Assembly (NCBI RefSeq): GCF_001005085.2
Contig: NZ_LBMU02000015.1
Span: 1-64,000 of the forward strand
DNA length: 64,000 nucleotides
Direction of reading: 5' to 3'
From: Streptomyces humi
GTDB lineage: Bacteria; Actinomycetota; Actinomycetes; Streptomycetales; Streptomycetaceae
In this document: positions 1 through 8,212 of the stretch, one piece after another
Layout of the letters: every line of letters begins with the position of its first letter
How positions within the stretch are numbered: the first letter of the stretch is position 1
Notes under the pieces: model-generated
Database searches by the model: none
What the model saw: only the letters and a program-made list of their open reading frames with translations
What the model was told of the DNA's origin: nothing
Made by a program: the position numbers and the translations under genes

Positions 1-1070
1 GCCTGCGCGGGCTCGGGGGTTTGGAGGGCCGGGCGGGCGGTCCACTCGCCGGTGAGTCCGGCGCCGGGGTCGGGCGGGGTGCTGCTCAGGGTGGTGCCGG
101 CCGCCTTGTGCCCGGTGGTCATTCCACGCGTCCAGGACGGCAGCCGGGCCTCCCGGGACGCCGGTCCGGAGGGCCGGAGCCGGGGCTGCGCGGTGACGAC
201 GGTGGGGACGTAGGTGGGGGTGGCACGCCCCGAGGTGATCCGGCGGCCCAGTTCCCGGGCGTCGTACGGCCGTTGCTCCGGGCGTTTGGCGAGCAGGTCG
301 AGGACGACCTGCTCCAACCAGCCGGGCAGTTCGGGGCGGTGGGCGCGCGGCGGGGTGGGCCGGGTGTCGCGGTGGCCGATCAGGATCGCCCAGGCGTCGT
401 CCAGGTCGAACGGCGGTGCCCCGGTGGCGATCTCGTACAGCACACAGCCCAGCGAGTACAGGTCGCTGCGCGGATCGACCTCGGTGCCGCCGATCTGTTC
501 CGGTGACATGTAGTGCGGGGTGCCCATGGCGATGCCGGTGCCGGTCAGCCGGGAGGTGAAGCCGATGTCGTGGCCGAGCCTGGCGATGCCGAAGTCGCAG
601 AGCTTCACCGTGCCGTCGGTCAGCCGCATGATGTTGGCGGGTTTGAGGTCCCGGTGCACGATGCCCTGCTGGTGGGTGTAGGCGAGGGCGGCGGCGACCT
701 GTTCGGCGATGTCCACGACGTCGCCGACGGGCAGCGGATGGTGCTTGTTGTCCTCGAGCAGCCGGCTGAGGTCGCGGCCGTCGAGGAGTTCCATCACCAG
801 GTAGAGGACGCCGTCGGACTCGCCGAAGTCGTGGACGACGGTGACTCCGCGGTGCGAGAGCGCGGCGGCCACTCTCGCCTCGCGGCGGAACCGCTCACGC
901 AGTACGCGGGTGAACGCCTGGTCGTGGTGCGGGCCGAGCGGTTTGAGGCACTTCACTGCGACCAGCCGGCCGAGGGACTCGTCACGGGCCCGCCACACCT
1001 CGCCCATCCCGCCCCGCCCGATCAGATCGAGCAGCCGGTACCTTTCCTGGACCAGCCCGCTGTCAGCCAT
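1..1070 (-). CDS. Ser/Thr protein kinase, C-terminus cut by window edge
   Basis: Reading the minus strand from ATG at 1070 gives an open frame of 356 codons that runs off the left edge. It is a Hanks-type kinase catalytic domain (about residues 10-285): glycine loop IGRGGMGEV, catalytic Lys40 in VAVK, HRDLKPAN (His139, Asp141), DFG at 159-161 and a GTPHYMSPEQ activation segment. After the kinase domain comes a Pro/Thr-rich, low-complexity juxtamembrane stretch. Any transmembrane or sensor domain would lie outside the window. By family it phosphorylates Ser/Thr residues on cytoplasmic targets; its substrate cannot be told from the sequence. It stands apart from its neighbours with 109 bases to the next gene. 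Confidence 0.93.
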   Translation of the reverse strand, partial: MADSGLVQERYRLLDLIGRGGMGEVWRARDESLGRLVAVKCLKPLGPHHDQAFTRVLRERFRREARVAAALSHRGVTVVHDFGESDGVLYLVMELLDGRDLSRLLEDNKHHPLPVGDVVDIAEQVAAALAYTHQQGIVHRDLKPANIMRLTDGTVKLCDFGIARLGHDIGFTSRLTGTGIAMGTPHYMSPEQIGGTEVDPRSDLYSLGCVLYEIATGAPPFDLDDAWAILIGHRDTRPTPPRAHRPELPGWLEQVVLDLLAKRPEQRPYDARELGRRITSGRATPTYVPTVVTAQPRLRPSGPASREARLPSWTRGMTTGHKAAGTTLSSTPPDPGAGLTGEWTARPALQTPEPAQ

Positions 1071-1179
1071 CGCGCGCCGTCGCCCCCCGTCGCCTCCAGC
1101 TCCGCCCGTTCCCGGCCGTAACGGTGCGACCGCGCCGAACCGGCCGAATCCGGGCCCCCTGGTCGACCAGTATGGCGGG

Positions 1180-2025
1180 CTAACACCCGACTTTGTACGG
1201 TGCCGGGCGCGCGGCCGGGCCGAGCCTCGCCATGGCCCGCAGAATGTGTTTGGGCGGGAGTTGCCAGCGCAGACGTGCGGGAACACAGCGCAGCGCGGTG
1301 CCGGTGGCACGCAGTCGCCGGGTGACGACGGCGGGTTCGGGGGCCGGAGTGCCGTACAACTCGTGGGCGTACGGCGGCAGGGCGGCGTACGCCAGGTGCG
1401 CCACGCGCCGCCACAGCGCCTCGCGCGCCGGGATCAGGAGGGGGTGCGTCGGCGGCCGGAGCAGGAAGTCGTACACGTCGCGTGCGTCGGCCCCGGCGGC
1501 GAGCCGCGGACGGGTCGTCTCGAAGTAGGCGGCCAGTTCCTCCCCGTCGGCGGGTACGGCGGCGGGGTCCAGGCCCACCAGGCGGGCGCTGACCCGGTGT
1601 TCGGCGAGGTAGCGGTCGGCCTGGGCGTCGGTGAGCGGGAAGCCGGAGCGGCGGACGACGTGCAGGTACGAGCCGATCTCCGCGCAGTGCACCCACAGCA
1701 GCAGTTCGGGATCGTCCACGCCGTACCGCTCGCCGGTCTCCGGGTCGGTCGCGCCGAGCACGCTGTGGATCTTCCGGACCCGGGCCCCGGCCCGCTCGGC
1801 GGCCTCGGTGGTGCCGTACGTCGTCGTGCCGACGAAGTTCGCGGTCCGCATCAGCCGCCCCCAGGCGTCCCGCCGGAAGTCGGAGTTGGCCATGACACCG
1901 CGCACCGCGCGCGGGTGCAGTGCCTGGAGGTAGAGCGCGCGGATGCCGGCGACCCACATCATGGGGTCGCCGTGCAGCTGCCAGGTCACGGAGGCCGGGG
2001 TGAACAGCCCGGGGTCGGCGCCCAT
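1180..2025 (-). CDS. MpaB-family (DUF2236) oxygenase-like protein
   Basis: 281 residues starting at ATG 2025. It matches the oxygenase MpaB/DUF2236 family by the early motif ALHPRAVRGVMANSDFRRDAWGRL, the TTTYGTTEAAERAGARVRKIH segment and the LLWVHCAEIGSY segment, whose histidines are the likely heme or metal ligands of this family (related to latex-clearing protein and the mycophenolic acid MpaB). The reaction here is unknown. It begins 9 bases after the stop of the acyl-CoA dehydrogenase gene upstream, so the two are probably one transcript and may act on the same lipid or hydrophobic substrate. No signal peptide is seen. Confidence 0.85.
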   Translation of the reverse strand: MGADPGLFTPASVTWQLHGDPMMWVAGIRALYLQALHPRAVRGVMANSDFRRDAWGRLMRTANFVGTTTYGTTEAAERAGARVRKIHSVLGATDPETGERYGVDDPELLLWVHCAEIGSYLHVVRRSGFPLTDAQADRYLAEHRVSARLVGLDPAAVPADGEELAAYFETTRPRLAAGADARDVYDFLLRPPTHPLLIPAREALWRRVAHLAYAALPPYAHELYGTPAPEPAVVTRRLRATGTALRCVPARLRWQLPPKHILRAMARLGPAARPAPYKVGC

Positions 2026-2034
2026 GCGGGCAGG

Positions 2035-3213
2035 TTACCGCCGTACCCGGGGCATCCCCAGTCCGATCCAGGAGATGATCTCGCGCTGGATCTCGTTGTT
2101 GCCGCCGCCGAAGGTGAAGATGACCGCCGAGCGGTAGCCGCGTTCCAGGTCGCCGTGGAGGACCGCGCCGGCCGAGCCCTCCTTGAGGGGGCCCGCCGCC
2201 CCGGCGATCTCCATCAGCCAGGCGTAGGCGTCGCGGCGGGCCTCGGAGCCGTAGACCTTCACGGCGGAGGCGTCCTGCGGGGTCAGGGTGCCCGTCTGTA
2301 CGGCGCTGACCATCCGCCAGTTGAGGAGCTTCATGGCGTCGAGGCGGGTGTGGGTCTGCGCGAGGCGGCGGCGCACCCAGGGCAGGTCGACGACCCGGCG
2401 GCCGTCGGCGAGCTTGGTCTCCATGGCCCAGCGCTGCACGTCGCGCAGGGCGCGGATCGCCATGGTGCCGTGGGCGGCGAGGGTGACGCGCTCGTGGTTG
2501 AGCTGGTTGGTGATCAGCCGCCAGCCCCGGTTCTCCTCGCCGACCCGGCGCGAGACGGGGACGCGGATGTCCTCGTAGTAGCTGGCGGTGGTGTCGTGGG
2601 AGGCGAGGGTGTTGATGAGGGTGCAGGAGTAGCCGGGGTCGGTGGTCGGCACCAGCAGCATGGTGATGCCCTTGTGGGGCGGGGCCCCGGGGTCGGTGCG
2701 GGTGGCGAGCCAGACCCAGTCGGCGGTGTCGCCGTTGGTCGTCCAGATCTTCTGTCCGTTGACCACGTACTCGTCGCCGTCGCGTACGGCCCGGGTCTTC
2801 AGGGCGGCCAGGTCGGTGCCCGCGTCGGGCTCGCTGTAGCCGATGGCGAAGTCGATCTCGCCGGAGAGGATGCGGGGCAGGAAGTACGACTTCTGCTCGT
2901 CGGTGCCGTACTGCATGATCGTCGGGCCGACGGTGTTGAGCGCCATCAGCGGGAGCGGGACGCCCGCCTGGGCGGCCTCGTCGAAGAAGATGAACTGTTC
3001 CATCGCGGTCAGGCCGCGTCCGCCGTACTCCTTCGGCCACCCCACGCCGAGCCAGCCGTCCGTGCCGAGCCGCCGCACGGCCTCCCGGTAGAAGCGTTTC
3101 TGCGCGGCCGGATCGGCGTAGCGGGCGTAGGCGTTGTCCGGCACCAGGCCGGCGAAGTAGGCGCGCAGTTCGGTGCGCAGCCGCTGCTGCTCGGGCGTGT
3201 GGTCGAGGTGCAC
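2035..3213 (-). CDS. Acyl-CoA dehydrogenase
   Basis: 392 residues from a GTG at 3213, chosen because GGAG lies 5 bases upstream and the protein then begins VHLDHTPEQQRLRTEL, the usual N-terminus; an in-frame start at 3255 would add 14 unlikely residues. Acyl-CoA dehydrogenase features are plain: N-terminal helical domain, IGYSEPDAGTDLAAL FAD/substrate motif (about residues 125-140), NGQKIWTTNGDTADW, and C-terminal FGGGNNEIQREIIS. It uses FAD to introduce an alpha,beta double bond into an acyl-CoA. First gene of a probable two-gene operon with the MpaB-like gene. A perfect TNNAACNNGTTNNA site lies 45-58 bases upstream of the start. Confidence 0.93.
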   Translation of the reverse strand: MHLDHTPEQQRLRTELRAYFAGLVPDNAYARYADPAAQKRFYREAVRRLGTDGWLGVGWPKEYGGRGLTAMEQFIFFDEAAQAGVPLPLMALNTVGPTIMQYGTDEQKSYFLPRILSGEIDFAIGYSEPDAGTDLAALKTRAVRDGDEYVVNGQKIWTTNGDTADWVWLATRTDPGAPPHKGITMLLVPTTDPGYSCTLINTLASHDTTASYYEDIRVPVSRRVGEENRGWRLITNQLNHERVTLAAHGTMAIRALRDVQRWAMETKLADGRRVVDLPWVRRRLAQTHTRLDAMKLLNWRMVSAVQTGTLTPQDASAVKVYGSEARRDAYAWLMEIAGAAGPLKEGSAGAVLHGDLERGYRSAVIFTFGGGNNEIQREIISWIGLGMPRVRR

Positions 3214-3257
3214 GGCGCCTCCAGGCTCCCCAAGGGCGGTCCTGACGGCGCACACCG

Positions 3258-3271
3258 TAGAACGTGTTTCA
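3258..3271. promoter_or_regulatory. KstR-like TNNAACNNGTTNNA operator
   Basis: The sequence TAGAACGTGTTTCA fits the consensus of KstR-type TetR regulators of actinobacterial lipid and steroid catabolism at every fixed position. It lies 45-58 bases upstream of the acyl-CoA dehydrogenase start, where a repressor would block transcription. A second match lies before fadH at 59967-59980. The identity of the binding protein is inferred. Confidence 0.55.
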
Positions 3272-3310
3272 GAAATAGGGAATGGCGGTGCGGGTGCGCG
3301 AGCGGGGCCA

Positions 3311-3370
3311 CGCCCGGCGCGGTGCGCCGGCTCAGGCCTCGCGCCCGGCGCGGTGCCGGCTCAGGCCTCG
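3311..3370. repeat. Imperfect tandem duplication across a stop codon
   Basis: Two head-to-tail copies of about 30 bases (3311-3341 and 3342-3370) differ by a 2-base deletion. The second copy contains the last codons and stop of the cupin gene on the minus strand, so the first copy is a displaced duplicate of the gene end. It looks like a slippage event without coding consequence. Confidence 0.7.
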
Positions 3371-3885
3371 CCTGCGGCCAGCGGGCTGCCGAGCAGGGAG
3401 CCGAGCACCTCGGTGCCGAGGAGCTTCAGCAGCGGCTCCGTGAAGACGCCGTCCACGAGCACGAACGCCATCCGGGCCGCCGCGTCCGTGCGGTTCTCCC
3501 AGCGGTGGTCGGTGCCGCGCTGGATCACCACGTCGCCCGCGCGCAGCACCCGCTCGGAGTCGTCGAGGACGAGGACGACCTCGCCGTCCAGGACGATGCC
3601 GTAGTCCACGGTCTGGGTGCGGTGCGTCGGGGAGACGCAGCCCGGCGGGAACTCGTTGACGCGGATCTTGGTGCCGCCGGGGGCCGGCGGCACGGTCAGG
3701 TCGCGCTCCGTGGGCTCGGGTTCGTCCGCCGCGAGGGGCGCGGGCACGGAGCCGGTGTTCCACATCTCGTAGAAGGCGGCACCGTCGGGGGCGGTACGGA
3801 CGACCGGCGGCTCGCCGTCGGAGAGGAACACGGAGGTACCCGTCCCGTCGTGACCGGTGACGATCCGGCGCGGCGGCTGGCTCAT
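3361..3885 (-). CDS. Cupin-domain protein
   Basis: 174 residues from ATG 3885 (start MSQPPRRIVTGHDG). The C-terminal half is a cupin barrel: the segment KIRVNEFPPGCVSPTHRTQTVDYGIVLDGEVVLVLDD matches cupin motif 1 (with His and Glu/Gln ligand positions), followed by GDVVIQRGTDHRWENRT as motif 2. Small stand-alone cupins of this type bind a metal and a small carboxylate or act as isomerase or dioxygenase-like enzymes; no specific reaction can be assigned. It is the only gene of its unit, between the acyl-CoA dehydrogenase promoter and the copper-binding protein gene. Its 3' end is duplicated downstream. Confidence 0.88.
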   Translation of the reverse strand: MSQPPRRIVTGHDGTGTSVFLSDGEPPVVRTAPDGAAFYEMWNTGSVPAPLAADEPEPTERDLTVPPAPGGTKIRVNEFPPGCVSPTHRTQTVDYGIVLDGEVVLVLDDSERVLRAGDVVIQRGTDHRWENRTDAAARMAFVLVDGVFTEPLLKLLGTEVLGSLLGSPLAAGEA

Positions 3886-4004
3886 GGGGGCGCTCCTTCG
3901 CTGGGACGCTGGGCGGGGCGGCACCCGTGTCACGCTAGGCAGCCCGGCGGCACGGCGGAAACGCGCGTTCGCGATGCCAGCCATCGGCCGCCGCGCTCCA
4001 CCGG

Positions 4005-4379
4005 TCAGCGCAGCGCCACCATGAACTCCGCGCAGGCCGCGGCGCACGCCCGGCAGGCGTCCGCGCTCTTCTCGGCGCCCGGCTGGGTGTCGAAGGCCCG
4101 GGCGGACTCGAGGCAGATCGCCCGGCACCATTCCAGCTGGACCCGCAGGCCGGTCTCGTCCCGGTCGGTCTCCTCGGTGAGCGCCCGGCAGGTCGCGTCG
4201 CACACCTCGGCGCACATGATGCCCTTGCGGCGCACCTGTTCCACCAGGGCGGTTCCGCCCGGGTCGAGGACACCGGCACGCAGTGCGCACGCCCGGGCGC
4301 ATTCCGTGCAGGCCTGCGCGCAGGCGAACCTGTCTTCCAGGAACCGGTACAGCTCCTGCTGGGAAGTCTGCTGTCTCAC
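4005..4379 (-). CDS. Four-helix-bundle copper-binding protein (DUF326)
   Basis: 124 residues from GTG 4379. The protein is helical and packed with cysteines in CxxxCxxCxxxC style: CAQACTECARAC near residue 20, CAEVCDATC near 55, CRAIC near 80 and CRACAAAC near 110. This is the pattern of DUF326 proteins and Csp-type copper storage proteins, where Cys residues line the core of a four-helix bundle and bind Cu(I). No signal peptide is seen, so it would be cytosolic. The start has only a weak ribosome binding site; the longer upstream frame encodes nothing family-like, which is why the GTG beginning VRQQTSQQEL was chosen. Confidence 0.85.
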   Translation of the reverse strand: MRQQTSQQELYRFLEDRFACAQACTECARACALRAGVLDPGGTALVEQVRRKGIMCAEVCDATCRALTEETDRDETGLRVQLEWCRAICLESARAFDTQPGAEKSADACRACAAACAEFMVALR

Positions 4380-4551
4380 CCGGCTCGGGTAGCCGGGCGC
4401 GGGGTCCGGCAAACCCCTTGGCGGGCAGGGCTTCCGGCCACCCGGCGGCGCCCCGGGGTCGGCCCACGGAGTCCGCGACGTCACCGACCGTGCGCGATCG
4501 GCCACCGATTGCGGCCGGTTCGTCCGATTCTGACCGGGGTATCCCCTTGCT

Positions 4552-4920
4552 ATGAGTACGGTATCGATGGAGCAGCTGGCCGCTCCCAGCGGCCTGATGA
4601 GTCTCGCGCTCTTCCTGGTGGCCGTGGCCGTGCTGGCGATGCTGGCCGGGGGTTTCTGGCTGGGCAACCGGGTCAAGTACCGCGAGTCGGACCGCCCGCG
4701 CCCGGAGGAACAGCCCAAGCTGCCACCGGAGGGCGCGGTGCACGAGATCCTGCAAAACCGGGAGTCGGAGGAGATTCCCAAGATGCCCGAGGGCGGTCGT
4801 CCGCTCACCCCGTACGAACTCGGCAACCAGCAGACCAGACCGAGCGCGTCCAAGGACCGGCCGCGCTGGAGCAAGGGCTCCAGCGGCTCGTTCGGCGGCG
4901 GCGGGCTCGGCGCCCACTGA
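4552..4920 (+). CDS. Small single-pass membrane protein, DUF6479-like
   Basis: 122 residues. An N-terminal hydrophobic segment (about residues 15-38, LMSLALFLVAVAVLAMLAGG) is followed by a hydrophilic tail rich in Pro, Glu and Arg, ending in SSGSFGGGGLGAH. The topology and the GSSGSFG ending resemble the DUF6479 proteins common in Streptomyces. The function is unknown. It is transcribed away from the copper-binding gene and converges with the isomerase gene, leaving only 9 bases between the two stops. Confidence 0.8.
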   Translation: MSTVSMEQLAAPSGLMSLALFLVAVAVLAMLAGGFWLGNRVKYRESDRPRPEEQPKLPPEGAVHEILQNRESEEIPKMPEGGRPLTPYELGNQQTRPSASKDRPRWSKGSSGSFGGGGLGAH

Positions 4921-4929
4921 CCCGGCCCG

Positions 4930-5385
4930 CTAGGCGGTCCCCCGGCCCGCGTCGAGACGTCCGACGTGGGCCACGTTCCCGAGATCCTCGGCGTCCTGGC
5001 TCGGCGTGGCCGAGAACCAGGCGTCGAGGATCTCCTTGAGCACCGGCTGCGAGGTCAGCCGCAGGCTCAGGGCGAGGACGTTGGCGTCGTTCCAGCGCCG
5101 GGCCCCGTCGGCCGTGACGGCGTCGGCGCACAGGGCCGCGCGCACGCCGGGGACCTTGTTCGCGGCGATCGAGGCACCGGTGCCGGTCCAGCAGCAGACG
5201 ACGGCCTGGTCCGCGGCCGCCGCGGCGACGTCCCGGGCGGCCGCCTCGGAGCAGACCGCCCATCGCGAATCGGCCCCGGGCTCCAGCGCGCCGTACGTGC
5301 GCACGTCGTGGCCACGGCGCCGCAACTCCGCCACGAGGAGGCGGGCGACGGGCTCGTCCATGTCGGAGGAGACGGAGATCCGCAT
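4930..5385 (-). CDS. RpiB/LacA/LacB-family sugar-phosphate isomerase
   Basis: 151 residues from ATG 5385. The fold family is recognised from MRISVSSDMDEPVARLL, the WTGTGASIAANKVPGVRAALC substrate loop and the WNDANVLALSLRL motif, all conserved in ribose-5-phosphate isomerase B and relatives. Such enzymes interconvert aldose and ketose phosphates in the cytosol. It starts 9 bases after the beta-hydroxyacid dehydrogenase gene and is surely co-transcribed, which hints at a small sugar-acid or pentose catabolic unit. The usual CGTG loop reads CWTG here, so the substrate may not be ribose 5-phosphate. Confidence 0.88.
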   Translation of the reverse strand: MRISVSSDMDEPVARLLVAELRRRGHDVRTYGALEPGADSRWAVCSEAAARDVAAAAADQAVVCCWTGTGASIAANKVPGVRAALCADAVTADGARRWNDANVLALSLRLTSQPVLKEILDAWFSATPSQDAEDLGNVAHVGRLDAGRGTA

Positions 5386-5394
5386 GGCGCGAGC

Positions 5395-6303
5395 CTAGTC
5401 GGTGGCGTCCGTGCGGGCCTCGATGGCGGTGAGGACCGAGGACATGTCGAGGCGGCCGTTGCCCAGCCGTACGCTCTCGCCGTACAGGTCACCGCTCAGG
5501 TCGAGCAGCGGTGTGGCGAGGCCGGCCGCGCGGGCGGCGGCGGCGATGAGCCGGGTGCTGGCGTAGGCGTCGGAGGTGGCCGCCTGCACGGTGAAGTCGT
5601 GGGCGGCGAGCATCGGCACCTTGACCCGGGTCACCCCGCTGCCCAGCTGGCCGGAGTCGACCACGGCCCGGAAGGTCTCCAGGTCCAGCCCCTGCCGCTG
5701 GGCGAAGTGCACGGACTCGGCCAGCGCCGCGATCGTCGTGGTCAGGTACAGGTTGACGGCCAGCTTCATCAGGACCCCGGACCCGGCCGGGCCGCAGTGC
5801 ACGGTCTCCCGGCACACCGGGGCGAGCAGCGGCCGTACCTCCGCCACCGTGTCGGGGTCGCCGCCGAGCATCGCGACCAGTTCGCCGGCCTCGGCCGGCT
5901 TGCGCGAGCCGGACACCGGCGCCTCCACGAACCGGCCGCCCGCGGCCCGGACGTCGGCGGCGAGGCCGCGGGCGTACTCCGGGGACGTCGACCCCGTCGA
6001 CACGACGACCCGGTCGGCGACCAGTTTCCCGAACCCAGGTCCGCCCCGGCCCAGGACGGCGTCCGTCACCGCCTCGTCGAGGAGCATCACGATCACGACG
6101 CGCGCGCGGGCGAAGACCTCCGCGGCGCTCGCCGCGACCTGGGCCCCGGCCGTCCGCAGCGGCTCGGCCCGCTCCGGCGTCCGGTTCCACACGACGAGCG
6201 GGGTACCGGCGCGGGCGAGGTTCAGCGCCATGGGCTGCCCCATCACACCGAGTCCGACGAAGCCGTACAGCGGGCCGTCCGGGCCGCCGGAGGTGTGCGT
6301 CAT
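5395..6303 (-). CDS. NAD(P)-dependent beta-hydroxyacid dehydrogenase
   Basis: 302 residues from ATG 6303. The N-terminal Rossmann motif [20 protein letters not shown], the signature [21 protein letters not shown] and the catalytic lysine segment [12 protein letters not shown] place it in the 3-hydroxyisobutyrate / tartronate-semialdehyde / 6-phosphogluconate-like dehydrogenase family. It oxidises a beta-hydroxyacid or reduces the matching semialdehyde with NAD(P). It is the first gene of an operon with the RpiB-like isomerase (9-base gap). A GTACGGC-N5-GCCGTAC inverted repeat sits 48-66 bases upstream. Confidence 0.9.
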   Translation of the reverse strand: MTHTSGGPDGPLYGFVGLGVMGQPMALNLARAGTPLVVWNRTPERAEPLRTAGAQVAASAAEVFARARVVIVMLLDEAVTDAVLGRGGPGFGKLVADRVVVSTGSTSPEYARGLAADVRAAGGRFVEAPVSGSRKPAEAGELVAMLGGDPDTVAEVRPLLAPVCRETVHCGPAGSGVLMKLAVNLYLTTTIAALAESVHFAQRQGLDLETFRAVVDSGQLGSGVTRVKVPMLAAHDFTVQAATSDAYASTRLIAAAARAAGLATPLLDLSGDLYGESVRLGNGRLDMSSVLTAIEARTDATD

Positions 6304-6350
6304 CGCCGTAACTCCTGCTCGTCGTGCGGAGGATGAGGACCATCGGCACT

Positions 6351-6369
6351 GTACGGCGCGGTGCCGTAC
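6351..6369. promoter_or_regulatory. Inverted repeat in divergent promoter region
   Basis: GTACGGC and GCCGTAC, 7-base perfect arms around GCGGT, lie between the leftward dehydrogenase gene and the rightward leader/methyltransferase gene. The size and location fit an operator for a dimeric regulator; the regulator is not known. Confidence 0.4.
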
Positions 6370-6527
6370 CCGAAGCTCCCGGGTGTGGTCGGGCGCCGCC
6401 CGCGCGACGGGCCGTTGCCCCGATCGGCTCAGGCGCGGCGCGCCTCAGCCGGGTGGGAGGCCGCCGGTGCAGGATCCAGGGGACGGGTCCCGCCCGGCAC
6501 CGCCCCACCGAGTGAAGAGGTCCGGTC

Positions 6528-6590
6528 ATGAGACGCTTCGACGCCCCGCTCCTCCCCCTCCGGCACGGCGTCGCGCCGGCCGCGGCGTGA
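6528..6590 (+). CDS. 20-residue leader peptide coupled to methyltransferase
   Basis: A 21-codon frame, ATG 6528 to TGA 6590, encodes MRRFDAPLLPLRHGVAPAAA. It has a good ribosome binding site (GAAGAGG, 7 bases before the ATG), whereas the following methyltransferase GTG has none. The leader stop overlaps that GTG as GTGA, the classic geometry for translational coupling. The peptide has no known family. It could merely deliver ribosomes to the next gene, or its own translation could regulate it. Too short for routine ORF calling. Confidence 0.55.
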   Translation: MRRFDAPLLPLRHGVAPAAA

Positions 6591-7393
6591 CCGGCGCACC
6601 GGACGGCCGCTACGGCGAGGCCGTCTTCCGGCCCGACCAGGCCGGCGAGGGCGAGCGGATCGACTTCGGCGCGCTCGCCTACGACGACATCACCGTGGCG
6701 CGGCTGCGGGCGCTCGGAGCCGGCCCGGGCTGGCACTGCCTCGACGTGGGCGCCGGCACCGGCACGGTCCCCCGTCGGCTGCTGGACGAGGCCGGGGTGG
6801 ACAGCGTGCTCGCCGTGGACCGAGACGTACGGTTCCTCGCCCGGCGGCCCGGCCTCGACGTGCTGGAGACCGACATCACCGCCCCGCACGCCGTCCGCGG
6901 CCGGTTCCGGCTCGTGCACGCGAGGTTCGTGCTGATGCACCTGCCCGCGCACGAACAACTGATCGAGACGCTGGCCGGACTCGTCGAGCCCGGCGGGGTG
7001 CTGGTGCTCAGCGACGCCGTCGACCTGACCACCGACCGCACGCCCGGCACGCCGTACGCGGCCGCGATGCGGGCGATGTGGCGGGGGCTGCGGGCGACCA
7101 TCGGCACCGACGTCTCCTGGGTGCCGGCGTACCCGCGACTGCTGCGCGGGGCCGGGCTGGTGCCGGTCGCCGCCGAACTGCACGTGCCGCCGCTGCTGCC
7201 GGGCAGTCCGCTGAGCCGTTTCTGGGCGGACACCTGGGAGCGGAGCCGGGCGGCGATGGTCGCCACCGGCCTGGTCGACGACGCGGCCGTGGACGCGGCG
7301 ATCGACTACCTGGCCTCCGACGAGTGCGCCGCGCTGTCCGCGGGCATGCTGACCGCCTGGGGCTGGAAACCCCCGGCACAGACCGCGCCCTGA
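6587..7393 (+). CDS. Class I SAM-dependent methyltransferase
   Basis: 268 residues from GTG 6587. Motif I is CLDVGAGTGTVPRRLL (about residues 51-66), followed by AVDRD as the acidic end of strand 2, ETDIT, and FRLVHARFVLMHLPAHEQLIETLAGLVEPGGVLVLSD as motifs II-III. It resembles UbiE/ArsM-like small-molecule methyltransferases. The substrate cannot be inferred. The start was set at the GTG overlapping the stop of a well-translated leader peptide; an earlier in-frame GTG at 6512 has no ribosome binding site and would add low-complexity residues. It stands alone before the convergent two-component genes. Confidence 0.85.
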   Translation: MTGAPDGRYGEAVFRPDQAGEGERIDFGALAYDDITVARLRALGAGPGWHCLDVGAGTGTVPRRLLDEAGVDSVLAVDRDVRFLARRPGLDVLETDITAPHAVRGRFRLVHARFVLMHLPAHEQLIETLAGLVEPGGVLVLSDAVDLTTDRTPGTPYAAAMRAMWRGLRATIGTDVSWVPAYPRLLRGAGLVPVAAELHVPPLLPGSPLSRFWADTWERSRAAMVATGLVDDAAVDAAIDYLASDECAALSAGMLTAWGWKPPAQTAP

Positions 7394-7531
7394 CCCGCCC
7401 GCGAGTGCGCCGGCCGTCTCGGGACGCGGACCGCGGGGCCCGCTCTCCGGGTCACGGCCCACGCGGCGCAGGTGGCCGGGGGGCGCCTTCGTGGGTTCAC
7501 CCGTCCCGACCGGCCCGGGACCCTGCCCTCC

Positions 7532-8212
7532 TCACCCCTGGCGGGGTTCGGGGCGGACCAGGCCGGTCTGGTAGGCGATGACGACGAGTTGGGCGCGGTC
7601 GCGGGCGCCGAGTTTGGTCAGGGCGCGCTGGATGTGGCTGCGTACGGTGAGCACGCTCAGCACGAGCTCCTCCGCGATGTCGTCGTTGGACTTGCCGCGC
7701 GCGGCCAGTGCGGTGATCTCCCGTTCGCGCGGGGTGAGGTCGTTCAGGCGTTCCGGGGGCGCCAGCAGGACGCCGGGGGCCGGGCCGGAGAGGAAGCGGG
7801 TGATCAGGGCGCGGGTGGCGCCGGGTGAGAGCAGCGCCTCGCCTGCGGCGACGGTGCGGATGCCGGCCAGCAGCGTGTCGGTGGTGACGTACTTGCCGAG
7901 GAAGCCGCTGGCACCGACGCGCAGGGCCTGGGCGACGTACTCGTCGGTCTCGTACATGGTGAGGACGAGGACCCGGGTGCCGGACAGTCCGGGGTCGGCG
8001 CAGATGGCGGCGGTGGCGGCGAGGCCGTCCGTGCCGGGCATGCGGATGTCCATCAGCACGATGTCGGGGCGGTGCACGCGGGCGAGGTCCACCGCCTGCT
8101 GCCCGTCGGCGGCCTCGGCGACCACCTCCAGGTCCGCGCAGGAGTCGATCAGCAGCCGGAACGTGCCGCGCAGCAGGGCCTGGTCGTCGGCGAGCAGGAC
8201 ACGGATACTCAC
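7532..8212 (-). CDS. NarL/FixJ-family response regulator
   Basis: 226 residues from GTG 8212. Receiver domain (1-120) with acidic pair Asp9-Asp10, phosphoacceptor Asp55 in IVLMDIRMPG and Lys near 107; then a LuxR-type HTH (about 155-215) with LTPREREITALAARGKSNDDIAEEL. It would bind DNA when phosphorylated by the partner kinase. The GTG start overlaps the TGA of the kinase gene (GTGA), so the pair is translationally coupled. The MMPL exporter gene just upstream on the same strand is the natural regulatory target. Confidence 0.94.
   Translation of the reverse strand: MSIRVLLADDQALLRGTFRLLIDSCADLEVVAEAADGQQAVDLARVHRPDIVLMDIRMPGTDGLAATAAICADPGLSGTRVLVLTMYETDEYVAQALRVGASGFLGKYVTTDTLLAGIRTVAAGEALLSPGATRALITRFLSGPAPGVLLAPPERLNDLTPREREITALAARGKSNDDIAEELVLSVLTVRSHIQRALTKLGARDRAQLVVIAYQTGLVRPEPRQG

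Noticed and set aside
841..4392. 1183-codon plus-strand frame
   Set aside because: It is the antisense shadow of the kinase, MpaB, acyl-CoA dehydrogenase, cupin and copper-protein genes, a common artefact in GC-rich DNA.
6324..6515. 63-codon frame [13 protein letters not shown]... upstream of the methyltransferase leader
   Set aside because: Codon use is unlike real genes here, it spans an operator-like palindrome, and nothing family-like is encoded.
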